This document shows, one piece after another, positions 21,935-31,382 of a DNA stretch of 64,000 bases (position 1 is the first letter of the stretch; each line of letters opens with the position of its first letter). The notes under the pieces were generated by a model that made no database searches, had not been told where the DNA came from, and saw only the letters and a list, made by a program, of their open reading frames with translations. The stretch comes from Roridomyces roridus. Taxonomy: Eukaryota > Basidiomycota > Agaricomycetes > Agaricales > Mycenaceae. A program made the translations under genes and the position numbers. The DNA lies in contig JARKIF010000005.1 of the NCBI GenBank assembly GCA_029378245.1, positions 1,674,001 to 1,738,000 of the forward strand, given 5' to 3'.

Positions 21935-24153
21935 ATGTCTCTGAACGCCATGAAGCGCAAGTTGTCCAACGCTGCTGCTGCCTCGCCCTCCAAGAAACAG
22001 TGTCTTGCTGCGTTCCGCCCGAACAAAATAGCAACGCCGGAAGCTGCCGCTGCTGTTGATGCCAACCCTCCTCTTCCGCTTCTACTCAAAGCGGTCCAAG
22101 ATGTTGGTTCGAAAAGCCCTCGCGACTCGGTCGTGTTTTGGATGCGTATGGGTGATCTTCGTAGTACGTTCTCTGTCTTCTTGTAGTCTTGTGCTCAAAG
22201 TTTTTAGTTTCGGACAACAGAGGATTATCTCTGGCCTCGACACGCGCCAGAAAGGATGGTGTCCCACTTGTAGCCCTCTTCCTATTCAGCCCGCAAGATT
22301 ACATCGCGCACGACAGAGGGGCGCGTCGTATCGACTTTACGCTTCGCAACTTGGCTCTCATTCGCCAAGACCTCGCGAAACTCAATATCCCGCTTCACAC
22401 CATCACCGAATCCAGTCGCCGCGCAGTTCCCCAGACTATCGCTTCTTTTCTCCAGGATGAAATGAATGCTTCCGCTGTTTACGCCAACATCGAGTATGAA
22501 GTGGACGAACTGCGACGCGACATTTCGATCTGTGAAATCCTCAAAGCAAAAGAGATCTCGTCAATCTTTGTACACGATAAATGCAGGTTCCATTCTCGTT
22601 TGTTTCTCTTGTATTGACCTGCTCCAGGTATCGTCGAACCAGGGGTCGCAGTGAAGAAAGACAATACGAGTTACGCGGTCTACACCCCGTATCAAAAAGT
22701 TTGGCTCAGTCAGCTCAACGGGAATATCCCACATTTCCTCGAAAATTGCCCCAAACCACACCCGAATGAAGATTCTGTTCGCAAGTCGACCAGATTCGGA
22801 CCGCTGTTCGACACTGCGGTCCCAGAGAGTCTTCCTGGTTTCGAGCTGGACAAGGCCAACCGCGCCAAGATGGAGCAAGTGTGGCCGGCGGGCGAGTCTG
22901 CAGCACTTCAAGTATGACCGTTCTTCTTACACTCCCTATTTCTGACCAGAGTCTCCCAGGTACTGCAACGCTTCCTTAGTACCAAGGCGAGGTCTTGTCA
23001 GTTAGGGGCGGTCGATCCATTGGCGGATGGTGCAGTAGAAGGCAAGGGCCGTAACAGGATCACGGTATACGACGCAGAACGGGACAGAGCCGATCGCGAT
23101 ACGACGAGCCGTCTGAGGCAAGTCCATTCCATTCGCCAAAACAATACTCTAACTTGTTTATCCTAGCCCATACCTCTCTGCAGGAGTGATTTCAGCGCGT
23201 GCTTGCGTTCGTGCTACGCTGTCGCCGGATGATCCAGACAAGATGCCCGGTCCAAAGGTCAAGGTCGATGGCGGTAGGACCACAGGAGTTGGTCGTTGGG
23301 TGCAAGAACTTGCCTGGCGCGACTTTTACGTCTCCGTCTTGACGGGTTTCCCTCGTGTCAGCATGGGTCGGCCGTTCTTGGAAAAGTACGCCGACGTGGT
23401 TTGGGAGGGCCCCTCGCTTGAAGGCGCGTACAAGGAGAAGGACGAGGACGCGCCAGCGCCGGCCGACCTCAAGACCGCCGAAGAGAACATTGAAAAGTGG
23501 AAGGCGGGCAAGACGGGTGTTCCCATCGTCGATGCTGCGATGCGGTGTGTGAATGAGATGGGATGGGTGGTGAGTATTCCAATCCATGAATCTGGCTGCT
23601 GAACTCATTTACGCCAGCACAATCGCATGAGGATGATATCTGCTATGTTCTTGGTCAAAGGTTTGCAGCTTGTCCAGATTGTCCACGACTGTGACTAACG
23701 GGTTATTCAAGATCTCATGGTGGACTGGCGAGTCGGGGAAAAGTATTTCATGGAAAATTTGATCGACGGCGACCTGGCATCCAACAATGGCGGGTGGCAA
23801 TGGAGTGCATCGACTGGGGTTGATCCATGCCCGTATTTCCGGATCTTCAACCCATACACTCAGAGCCAAAAGGTCAGTAACATACAGTAGTGCAGGATCG
23901 TAGGCTAATCTGCTATCCATAGGCCGATCCTACAGGGGATTTCATCAGGCACTGGGTTCCTGAACTGGGCGGTATCCGCGGCCCAGGCAAGTATTGCCCC
24001 TTACATGTTTCCAGGCACTCACACGATCCCCTAGATTTGCACAACCCGTCTGCATCTGCAGCAGACAAACTGGGCTATCCGCGCCCCGTCATCAAACACG
24101 AAGAAGGAAGAGAAAGGGCGTTGAGACGGTTCAAGAATCCTGGCTCCGTTTGA
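21935..24153 (+). CDS. Class I CPD photolyase (cryptochrome/photolyase family)
   Basis: Light-driven repair of cyclobutane pyrimidine dimers with FAD and an antenna pigment. The N-terminus is basic ([20 protein letters not shown] at 21935, alternatively 21950), likely a nuclear or mitochondrial signal. The antenna domain has [18 protein letters not shown] and [13 protein letters not shown]. The FAD domain shows [90 protein letters not shown] and [11 protein letters not shown], all complete and with the Trp electron-relay region present. The tail is [13 protein letters not shown]. About six short introns. A damaged second copy of the last 70 bp lies at 25010-25095, part of a local duplication with the neighbouring chitinase. 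Confidence 0.94.
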
Positions 24154-24159
24154 GGCGAA

Positions 24160-24415
24160 GATGTATTTTTTGAAACAAATGGATTTGTGCCGGAATATGA
24201 AGTTACACCAAGACCTCTCTGTATCGCCAACGATTCCAGTCCACCCGCCGATGCTGAGCTCGACTTTCCTGTTCCGAGCATGGGCAGCTTTGACGACGCG
24301 CGCCAAACGGTTGGCGACACATCCCAGTCCAATCAAACGTTTCCGAGTCGGATGGTGGAGTGTGAGCTTGGCCTAGATAGAAAGGGAAGTTAGACGAGAG
24401 GGCACATTGGGACCA
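24160..24415 (-). pseudogene. GH18 chitinase remnant (internally deleted copy)
   Basis: Minus-strand sequence is a patchwork of the intact chitinase at 25101-26479. It keeps a 5' piece (AACTTCCCTTTCTATCTAGG), a piece around AHTPPSDSET, then jumps to the segment before the substrate-binding motif (ARVVKAAHARNRKVELSIGGWTG), then jumps again to the last codons (GAGAGGTCTTGGTGTAACTTC). The signal peptide and the DxxDxDxE active site are missing and frames do not agree, so it cannot encode an enzyme. It lies directly after the photolyase stop, in the same convergent arrangement as the intact chitinase and the photolyase fragment at 25010-25095. Confidence 0.8.
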
Positions 24416-24459
24416 GTGCTTCCACTCCCCTCTGGCGCAGCTAGCTCCGAATGCAAATT

Positions 24460-24956
24460 CTACACGAGCAAACCCATCTCAGCGATCTGTTTCTCGATTT
24501 CCTTGTTCTGCTGTTCGGTCGGTTCGAACCACACTAAGAAGAGTGAGTGGGTATCGACGACGGGCTTATTACTGAGGAGACATACCACGGTCTTTCTTTT
24601 TCAAACCCTGGTCGAATGCGCGCAATTGTTCTAGATGCGGCGCGGCAGCTGCATCCATCATGGCATTGTCCTGCAAGAAAGCCTTAAGTAATACTCAAAT
24701 TGTGAATGTTACCAGGGCGGAGTTACCCAATCGCGGGGCAGAGAAACAATGGCCTCTTGTAGCCGGGTCTATGAAGGGTGCCGGTGAGTTTTCAGCGAGG
24801 TAAACGAGACAAGTCACAATATGATACCATGAGATCGTGTCGCTGTTGAAGTAGCCGGGCCCTTCTTTCAGGGCGGGATTCGCGACGGCTGGATGACTCG
24901 GCGGAGGTGGCCGGCGCATTTTCATGAGAAGAGGAGGAATTGTGGTTCGAAGACAT
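24460..24956 (-). CDS. Small hypothetical coiled-coil protein (about 109 aa)
   Basis: I do not recognise this protein. Four exons are inferred: MSSNHNSSSSHENAP through QQRHDLM, then TRLQEAIVSLPRDW, then DNAMMDAAAAPHLEQLRAFDQGLKKKDR, then VWFEPTEQQNKEIEKQIAEMGLLV ending at 24460. The introns have good GTATCA, GTAACT and GTATGT donors and CAG/TAG acceptors, and all junctions keep an open frame, which argues for a real gene. The first 30 residues are Ser-rich and disordered; the rest is charged and helical. No signal peptide or membrane segment. It is trapped between the pseudo-chitinase and the photolyase fragment, within the duplicated segment. Confidence 0.6.
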
Positions 24957-25009
24957 GGGTGAAGCTTCAAATAAAGGGGCTGGCACTTTGGCCTTGTTTC
25001 TCAGGGACA

Positions 25010-25095
25010 CCGCCTCATCGTCAAACGCGAGGAAGAGAAAGGGCGTCGAGACGCTTCAAGAATCCTGGCTCAGTTTAGAAATAGATGTATTTGTG
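25010..25095 (+). pseudogene. Photolyase C-terminal fragment (duplicate)
   Basis: About 70 bp match the end of the photolyase coding region (24080-24153; shared text includes GAGAAAGGGCG and CTTCAAGAATCCTGGCTC) with scattered differences, a 3-bp gap and a shifted stop. The match continues past the stop into shared 3' flank before the chitinase end. Nothing upstream resembles the rest of the photolyase. Confidence 0.8.
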
Positions 25096-25100
25096 CCGCA

Positions 25101-26479
25101 CTACGAAGTTAAACCCAGACCTCTCCGTATCGCATCTACCAAATGACCCGTGTCGCCAGATGCATCGAACATATTCACCCCCAGCATCCCGACTCGTTTT
25201 GCCCACTCGGCTTTCATGCCAATAGATTGAACGTCGTCAAAGGTGACCACTTGATGCTCCGAAGGAGAGCGCAGGAAAGGTGTGCTCGAGCAGCAATCCC
25301 ATTCCCTTGTGAATCCGCAAGCGCCGTCAAAGTTGGGACCGTACTTGTTAGAGTTTGAGCTCGCGACGAGGGCGCCCTGCTTTACGAGATCGCGGAACTG
25401 GATTTGATCTCCTTCGGCTTTGAGTCGTAGAGGATTTTGACGAGTTCGCAATTGGGTAGCATTTGATTTGGACACATAGCCATAGGCCGGCACACCGAGA
25501 ACCTGTTGCTTGGCAGGCATTCCAGCTTTGGACCACGCATTATATCCAGCGACCGCGTTCGCATCTGGTTGAGTAGAATTCTTGCATCCATCATTCAATG
25601 GCGCGTTGGGACCCGGTGTCGATGAAGCTGAAGGTTGTTGTTAGCAGCGCCATCAGGTCACCAAGAACGCAACTCACAACCCCACGCATCATAATTCATG
25701 AGTGTAATCCAGTCCAGAACTTTTGCGAACGGCGTAACATCCTTCAACGGCTGCCCGTCCTCACCGGCGAATGGAGTGGTTGTTGTCGCAGCGGTGATGA
25801 CAGCCAAGGGAGGGAGCTGGGAGCGTAGGAGTTGGAGAAAGGACAAGAAGTTGGCTGCGTCGTTCTCGTTTACGTCGTTATCGCCTACGCCTTGAACGCC
25901 GGGATACTCCCAGTCAATGTCGATGCCGTCCACTTCGAAAAAATGATACACCTTGAGAATGTTCGCGACGAATGTCTTTCGCGACGAGGGAGTGGCAACA
26001 GCGGTTGAAAAATGTCTACAAGATGAGCATTCTATATGATGTACAGAGATTTAAACTCACTGGCTTCCAGTCCACCCGCCGATGCTGAGCTTGACCTTCT
26101 TGTTGCAACTATGGGCAACTTCGACGAGGCGCGTCAAAAGGCCCGGTGCCACGTTCGGATCGTCCCAAGTCAAATCAAACGCTTTCGTCGGCAAGGCAAA
26201 CGCGAAATCTATCCAGTCGAAACGAGAACAGTCGACGTCCTCGGGTGGAAACGAATCGCCGGCCCAGTCGGGATAATAGGCCATGACCAGGGGAGGTTCG
26301 TTATTGGTGGTAGACTCTGGAGAAGACGAGGGAGCCGGATCGGGTACTGGGATGAGAAAAGGAGTCTCCGAGTCGGAGGGTGGAGGGTGGGCTGGGCCTA
26401 GATAGAAAGGGAAGTTGGGCGAGGGGGCACATTGGGAAAGGTGAGGGAGCAGTAGGAGTAGAAAGTGTACGCGGTTCAT
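25101..26479 (-). CDS. Secreted GH18 chitinase
   Basis: Glycoside hydrolase family 18 enzyme cleaving chitin or related polymers, probably extracellular. ATG at 26479 gives a signal peptide, MNRVHFLLLLLPHLSQCAPS, followed by a short Pro-rich spacer. The barrel starts at PPLVMAYYPDWAGDSFPPEDVD. The substrate motif is VKLSIGGWTGSQ and the catalytic motif is VDGIDIDWEYPG, with the full DxxDxDxE and the acid Glu. ITLMNYDAWG, VLGVPAYGYV, TFDDVQSIGMKAEWAKRVGMLGVNMFDASGD and a short end GLGLTS follow. Two introns are inferred, after TGSQ near 26010-26058 and after DAWG near 25630-25678. Gene order is convergent with a photolyase remnant. It has no carbohydrate-binding domain and no GPI signal, so a soluble enzyme is expected. 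Confidence 0.92.
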
Positions 26480-26805
26480 TGCAACCACCAGGGTTCAGAA
26501 GAAGGGGCGAATAATCCGGACAAACAAACAATCTCTCAAGAAACCACATTCGGTCTCCTAATTCTGATGCAATTCTAGGCAAGTCCTCGACATATCCTCC
26601 ACCCTCGGAAGGGCTTTACGAGTCAGGTATCTCCCTAGCGTCAATACATACCATCTCCTGATGGAATCCGAGTCTACATACCAACTCGACAAGGCGGCCG
26701 AAGAGATCGCGCAAACTCGACTGGATTATTCAAATGAAGGTACCGTTGGCTAAGATACAATAGAGATTAATAGTTTGGATCGGAACGAGCGTAAAGCACA
26801 AAACA
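26480..26805. other. Non-coding region with one short ORF
   Basis: About 325 bp upstream of the chitinase and downstream of the next minus-strand gene. A 30-codon plus-strand ORF (26662-26754, MESESTYQLDKAAEEIAQTRL) looks like a coding exon but I could not join it to others. It may be a gene fragment or chance. Confidence 0.4.
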
Positions 26806-27529
26806 TTACAACCGCCGCAGATCATTCATGATTTTCGAAAAGTTCTGCTCCGTGAACCTCTGTTTCCCGCGCTCGCGAACCCATTTTTGTGCAGGCAGAT
26901 TAGGGTTGGACGCAGCTCGGTGGTCGTGAGCACCCTTCGCTCTCGTTCGACCCACTGGACCCAAGACTGTCGCTATCACTGTCAACGACGATGCTTGGAT
27001 ACAGATCCTCCTTGCCCTTGCCATCACGACACAGCTCAGGCAGAACGTCCGGCTGACACATAACCAGTTGCATCTGGACTGACTCGCCCAGATGGCGGCG
27101 GAGCTTGGAGACGCGATTTCGCTGCGCCGTTCGCGGAGTCGGCGGTTCAGGCAATGTCGGTGTTGTCGGTGATGAATCCCAAGGGGTGTAACATTTCTCC
27201 TCGTCCAGGCGCGTCTCCGATCGGAGGGCCAGAGAGGATATACGTGGAGGCCCAGGTCGACGGTGTCCCCGTGATAGAATTGGGTTGGACTCGATGGGTG
27301 CAGAGCGGGGAGGGCTCGGGGGAGGTTCCGACGCGAAGACGTCGGTCTCTGGTAGACTGGGAAGTGGGCGTGAAGGACTGGACCCGAGTTTGGGAGATGG
27401 AGCAGGTGGGGCAGACAAGGGACTCGGTGGAGTGGGCAGAGGACGGACTCTGTGTCCCTGGTCTGCCAATTGAACGTCGATGGTCATGGGAGGTGCAAGG
27501 TGTCGAGGACGACGCGAAGGAGTCGGCAT
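26806..27529 (-). CDS. Hypothetical Pro/Ser-rich protein with conserved C-terminal helix
   Basis: Unknown function. The start chosen is MPTPSRRPRHLAPP at 27529; the frame stays open further upstream to 27943 but that part is not protein-like. Residues 1-120 are Pro/Ser-rich and presumably disordered (LPTPPSPLSAPPAPSP, LPSLPETDVF), then SSPTTPTLPEPPTPRTAQRNRVSKLRRHLGE and an acidic run (VVDSDSDSLGS). The C-terminus RGKQRFTEQNFSKIMNDLRRL in another frame resembles a short C-terminal helix (basic-aromatic then LRxL) that I associate with other basidiomycete proteins. Linking the two frames needs either a 55-bp intron with a weak GTCGTT donor near 26946-27000 or a frameshift. The gene order is tandem with the DUF2370 gene. 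Confidence 0.5.
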
Positions 27530-27982
27530 TGTTGTGAATATTATGAAGAGAAGAGAGGAAGTAAAGGAACGGAAATAGTTTGCGGGGGCGGGCGGCATAA
27601 TTGAAATTCTCTCTCTTAAATTTAATCGAGGCGGATTGGAGGCGGAATCTACTTCCATGCATCCCCATTTGATATCCGATTGACAGCTTGGCTCTACCTG
27701 ATATCTGTTCCGGAACGATTGAAACATCTGGACTCGAGATGCAAGTAACGAAGATGTATGTCTCACTGTCCAGAGCAAGCCCAGGACCAACCAGCGACCA
27801 GCCAGCAGCCTCGGAGGGTACGAGTAAAAGAAACGCCGGGTAGGCCACCGGTAGATCAAACACGACCGCTTGCTTTCCCGTATGATCGCTATGGTCTGCG
27901 GAGCGGACTTGAGCATTGTCTGAAAATACTCCATTCCGAACACAATAAGTTTACAGTAAAGTTAGATGTCCATTCCGTTGGC
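27530..27982. other. Intergenic region containing a solo intron-like sequence
   Basis: About 450 bp between the DUF2370 stop and the next start on the same strand. An ORF is open across it on the minus strand but its protein has no domain-like features. It contains an intron-like repeat at 27820-27867. Confidence 0.5.
27820..27867 (-). repeat. Intron-derived repeat, solo copy
   Basis: About 48 bp match the intron at 28760-28821 of the neighbouring gene (shared minus-strand text GTGTTTGATC, GGTGGCC, ACCCG, CTTTTACTC) with a few mismatches and single-base gaps. The sequences flanking it do not match, and no exon of the neighbouring gene is present. Confidence 0.7.
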
Positions 27983-29733
27983 TTATATCAAGCCAGCGGC
28001 TCTCAGCTCTGAATGAAGCCGACGCTCATTCTGCAGGACCTCTTGGTATTGACGCGCACGCTCGGGATCGGCCAAAACGTCGGCAGGAATCATGAGATCC
28101 GTCTCTCCGGCCTCCGCAGCCTCGTCGTGTCGATCGGTCTCGTCTTCCCGTGGACCGAAACCAAAGCCTCGCCGTAAAAGGCCGGAGCGCGACATGCCCC
28201 GCAGGCCGAAACCCCTCTCAAAGTGGGCCATGAACGGCCCGCTGGCCTGCTCTGGGGTCGGTGCGCCTGTGTTCTCTCTCTGAGAGGTCAAGACACCACG
28301 CTCCCATCGCTTGACGCGCCAGAAGCCAAGCACCGACGTCAGCAGGATAAACCAACCTAGCGCGCCAAGTAAGCGAATGGAACTCTGTTGCGATAAACCC
28401 GCGTACCGATGGTCATCAGGAAGAACGAAAGCCACTGGATAAGCAGTCAGTGGAGTAACAACGGGATATCGAGCTCGTACTTCGCTGGTTGCGTCGGCAA
28501 CAATGGCATTGGCCTGCTCTGGGGTAAGAGGGGTAATCGTCATCGAGGTATCGATGGTAGCATTGTTGCTGTAATAAGCTGCTGCTTCGGCTGCAGTGGC
28601 AAAGGTTGGTCGAGGTGTGGACCAGCTCCATGCGCTCCCTACATCGTCCTCGGTTGGATCGCCTCGAGATCGCAGCGCGAACCCTAGCAAGGCGAATGAA
28701 CAGAGAAGAAACAAGACACCGAATTCACGCACCGTATTGAATCAGTGTGACACCCAAACCTGCACGAGCATGAGTAAAAGAAAACGCGGGTGGGGCCACC
28801 GTCGATCAAACACTATCGCACCTGCACGAGCACCCAGCCTGGCCGCATGAGTAGTATGCAAGAGGCTGGCGAGGGGTGAGTTGAGTATGACTAAAGGTAG
28901 TTGCAGACGCACTAAGTTAATAAGAATCCCACGAATTGGAAGCTGATGGACACGAGCATGTTCCATAGGAAACTGAAAAGGGAGCCACTGGGTAGAGAAT
29001 CGATAATCATTTCTCCGGCGATGCCAGGAGCGAAGGGCTACTCGGAGATGAGATGGAGATGCAACGGACAAGAATGGGACTTACTGCATGGACAGTGTTC
29101 TCCCAGTATTGGGGTACAGCGTCTGCTTGGGCCGAGGCATAAGACGGAGGTGCTTCAGCACGAGCGTCCTCGGGAACGAGATAAGTGCTATCTCCATCTT
29201 GCACAACAACGGCTGCACTGGGTTTGGCAGTGACGTTGGCGAATACACCGTCGTTGTTGTTGCCGATGACGGCTTGAGGGTTGGGTCCGAAGCCGAGACG
29301 GTGCACGTAGTGGGAAGGAAGTATCGCACGAGCTGTGCGGTCGAACCAGCCAAGCTGTGGGCCATGGGCTGCGTCCACGCTGAAGGAGGGAATCTGGCCA
29401 TTCGAGTTGCCGTATTCTAACAAAATTGGGTCGAGTAGTCTCGGAAAGAACGAAATACGTACCGTTCGGGAGAGCGGTAGCCGAGGGTCCTGGGGGTGAT
29501 CCCGGCGGTGGGTAGTCGTAGTCGACATTCTCAAAGTCGTAGGTTCCGGGTATATGAGAGGTGCGGCTTTGGGAGGGAGTCGGACGATGGGACGGAGGGG
29601 ACGTGGAAGCAGGGTTGAGCGGTGTGGACTCGGAGGAATCGTCATCTACTTCATCATCCGAGTCGTCAAATGCGGCGTCCATCTCATCCCGTTCAGTCCT
29701 GGGGTTGGGGAGGGGTGCATATCTGCCAGACAT
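27983..29733 (-). CDS. DUF2370 membrane protein, Ndfip/Bsd2/Tre1-like adaptor
   Basis: Family of tail-membrane adaptors that recruit Nedd4/Rsp5-type ubiquitin ligases to transporters in Golgi and vacuole. The start MSGRYAPLPNPRTERDEMD is typical of the basidiomycete members. An acidic, Ser-rich region is followed by PGTYDFENVDYDYPPPGSPPGP, with Pro-Tyr motifs (also APPSYAS) for WW-domain binding. The conserved core is GWFDRTARAILPSHYV, NDGVFANVTAKPS, EAPPSYASAQADAVPQYWENT, then GEMIIDSLPSGSLFSF. Three membrane segments are inferred around FLWNMLVSISFQFVGFLLTYLL, GVTLIQYGFALR and LGALGWFILLTSVLGFWRVKRWE. The luminal/cytosolic tail is charged and ends LRAAGLI. At least six short introns; the one at 28760-28821 has a related copy elsewhere in the window. 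Confidence 0.85.
28760..28821 (-). repeat. Intron with a related copy at 27820-27867
   Basis: A 62-bp GT-AG intron between LGARAG and LGVTLIQY of the DUF2370 gene. Its last bases CTCGTGCAG repeat the exon end GCTCGTGCAG at its 5' side, so the intron is bounded by a direct repeat of about 9 bp. About 48 internal bases are shared with the solo copy. Confidence 0.65.
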
Positions 29734-29883
29734 GGCTGGGAGGAAGTCGAATTAGACGAGAAACAAGGTAAGGGAGCGGACAAGTGACGGATAAGTAAGA
29801 AAGGGATGTTTGTTTGCACCACTCGCTCCTCCTCGTGCCACAACTCATTATTTCCAAAATTGTCTCCTCTTCGTCTCCAATGC

Positions 29884-30346
29884 CTAGACATCATCATACC
29901 GCTTGGTCAGTGCAAGCAACTTTTGCACTCGACGGCAGCTCTCCATCCGTGCACCCATAATCCGTCCAAACCCATTCAAGATATGCTCTTCCGCGTTGGT
30001 CGACGAAGGAAGATAGTCTGGCTGCCGTGATCTCCTTCTGTTCCTATGGGCTTTCCCCCCATTCAGCTTCGACTCGAGCGACCTCATCTGTCGTCGCCAG
30101 TGCATCCGACGCGAAGTTAATGGCGCTGTGTCGGGTTGTTCCTCGTCTTCCGACTCGGTCTCCACGATTCTTGTGATGTCATCCACCCAGTCGAGCTGTT
30201 GCTAAACGTGTATTGGTCTTTGTGCTTTTCCTTTGACTATTGCTGCATACCTGATAAAATTCGGCGATAGAGTCGAGCTTTTGGATGAGCTCGGTGACAT
30301 TGTTGGAGGATTCGGCAACGTCTGAGACGGGAAGTTGGACGGTCAT
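29884..30346 (-). CDS. Small hypothetical protein (about 135 aa)
   Basis: Unknown function. Exon 1 starts at 30346 (MTVQLPVSDVAESS) and includes NNVTELIQKLDSIAEFYQ, a helix. A GTATGC donor and AACAG acceptor lead into LDWVDDITRIVETESEDEE, then a basic region (RRMHWRRQMRSLESK, HRNRRRSRQP) and a final helix ESCRRVQKLLALTKRYDDV. The mix of an N-terminal helix, an acidic patch and a strongly basic second half suggests a small subunit of some complex, but no family is recognised. It is divergent from EMC10 with about 150 bp between the starts. Confidence 0.55.
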
Positions 30347-30496
30347 GATAGGTAGAATAGCGCCCTTGGTCCTGTATTAGCTTTATAATGATGCAGTCGT
30401 CGCGACACAGCGCGTCCAGACCGTGGTCCAGCCAAAGACCAATATTCTTCATTGGCCAGTCGCCAATCGTCCCGATTTGGTTTCTCCCACTCCACG

Positions 30497-31351
30497 ATGC
30501 TTCTATTGGTCCTCCTGCTGGCCATACCCCAGGCATGGGCAGACCGCACGCTTCAGGTGCACCACCGCCTATACGAGCCCAACCAGCCCGAGTCCCACTT
30601 TTCTCCTCGCGGCGTAATACACATTCCCGACTCTGGCGATGCCTCGTTTGAGCCCTCAGCCTCTCTAGCCCAAGAACTAACGGACTGGTCGGAGAAACTC
30701 CAGAGCGTCAAAGGCGCGCTCTACCAGATAGCCCTGGAGCGAAACGGAGATGTCATTGCGCGTCAGTGGGATACCTCAGCAGTCAAAGTGGTACATATGT
30801 TCTAGTCCGGTCTCGCCTTGCACTTTATCCATCTTCTTCCAGTGCCACCTGTCCCAAGCGACCAAGGAAACATTTATTCTCCACACTACCCACGCTGGCG
30901 AGCCCTACGCTCTCGACTACTTTGTTTCTCCGACCCCACACAACGGCGCGTGCCCGAAGAAATCAAAGAATGCTTTGCATTCTTTCGCCAATAACCTCGG
31001 CTCGTTGAACACGACTCTCGTGGTTAGATCGAACCGAGTGCCGCCTTTGTAAGATTTGTTGACACGTCCCGCGCGCGCAAACTCACCGTATTCCAGACCG
31101 GAATTACGCGCACCCCCGCAACTCACGCCTGAAGGCGCCCCCGTGGTTCCAGTCCCTGAAAAGACGTTCATTCAAAAGTACTGGGTATGCCCTGCAATAT
31201 ATTACGACGCGTTACTGGCTATTCACACATTTGCAGTTGTACGGCATGGCGATCGTCCTTGCGCTTCGTAAGTCTACACCAACCCAGCCTTCCTTCCTAA
31301 CCTTTCCCAGTCATGTCTGGAGGCGCCCCAGAAGAAGAGGGCAAGAAATAG
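30497..31351 (+). CDS. ER membrane protein complex subunit 10 (EMC10)
   Basis: EMC inserts tail-anchored and multi-spanning proteins into the ER membrane; EMC10 is a lumenal-domain subunit. The start MLLLVLLLAIPQAWADR is a signal peptide. The beta-sandwich domain contains LQVHHRLYEPNQ, WSEKLQSVKGALYQIALERN, and HLSQATKETFILHTTHAGEPYALDYFVSP. It is followed by LRAPPQLTPEGAPVVPVPEKTFIQKYW, a family signature, and a C-terminal membrane helix LYGMAIVLALLMSGGAPEEEGKK. Four introns, including a short exon pair at 31235-31316. The stop is 31 bp from the stop of convergent FRS1, so the mRNAs probably overlap. Confidence 0.88.
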
Positions 31352-31382
31352 AGAACGCTTTAATATTGTATTACAACACACT

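Noticed and set aside
24031..24336. ORF containing SIGGWTG downstream of the photolyase
   Set aside because: It is the chitinase relic fused by chance to antisense of the photolyase tail; no active-site motif.
27530..27943. N-terminal extension of the Pro-rich protein gene
   Set aside because: Open by chance; includes the intron-like repeat and lacks protein-like features before MPTPSRR.
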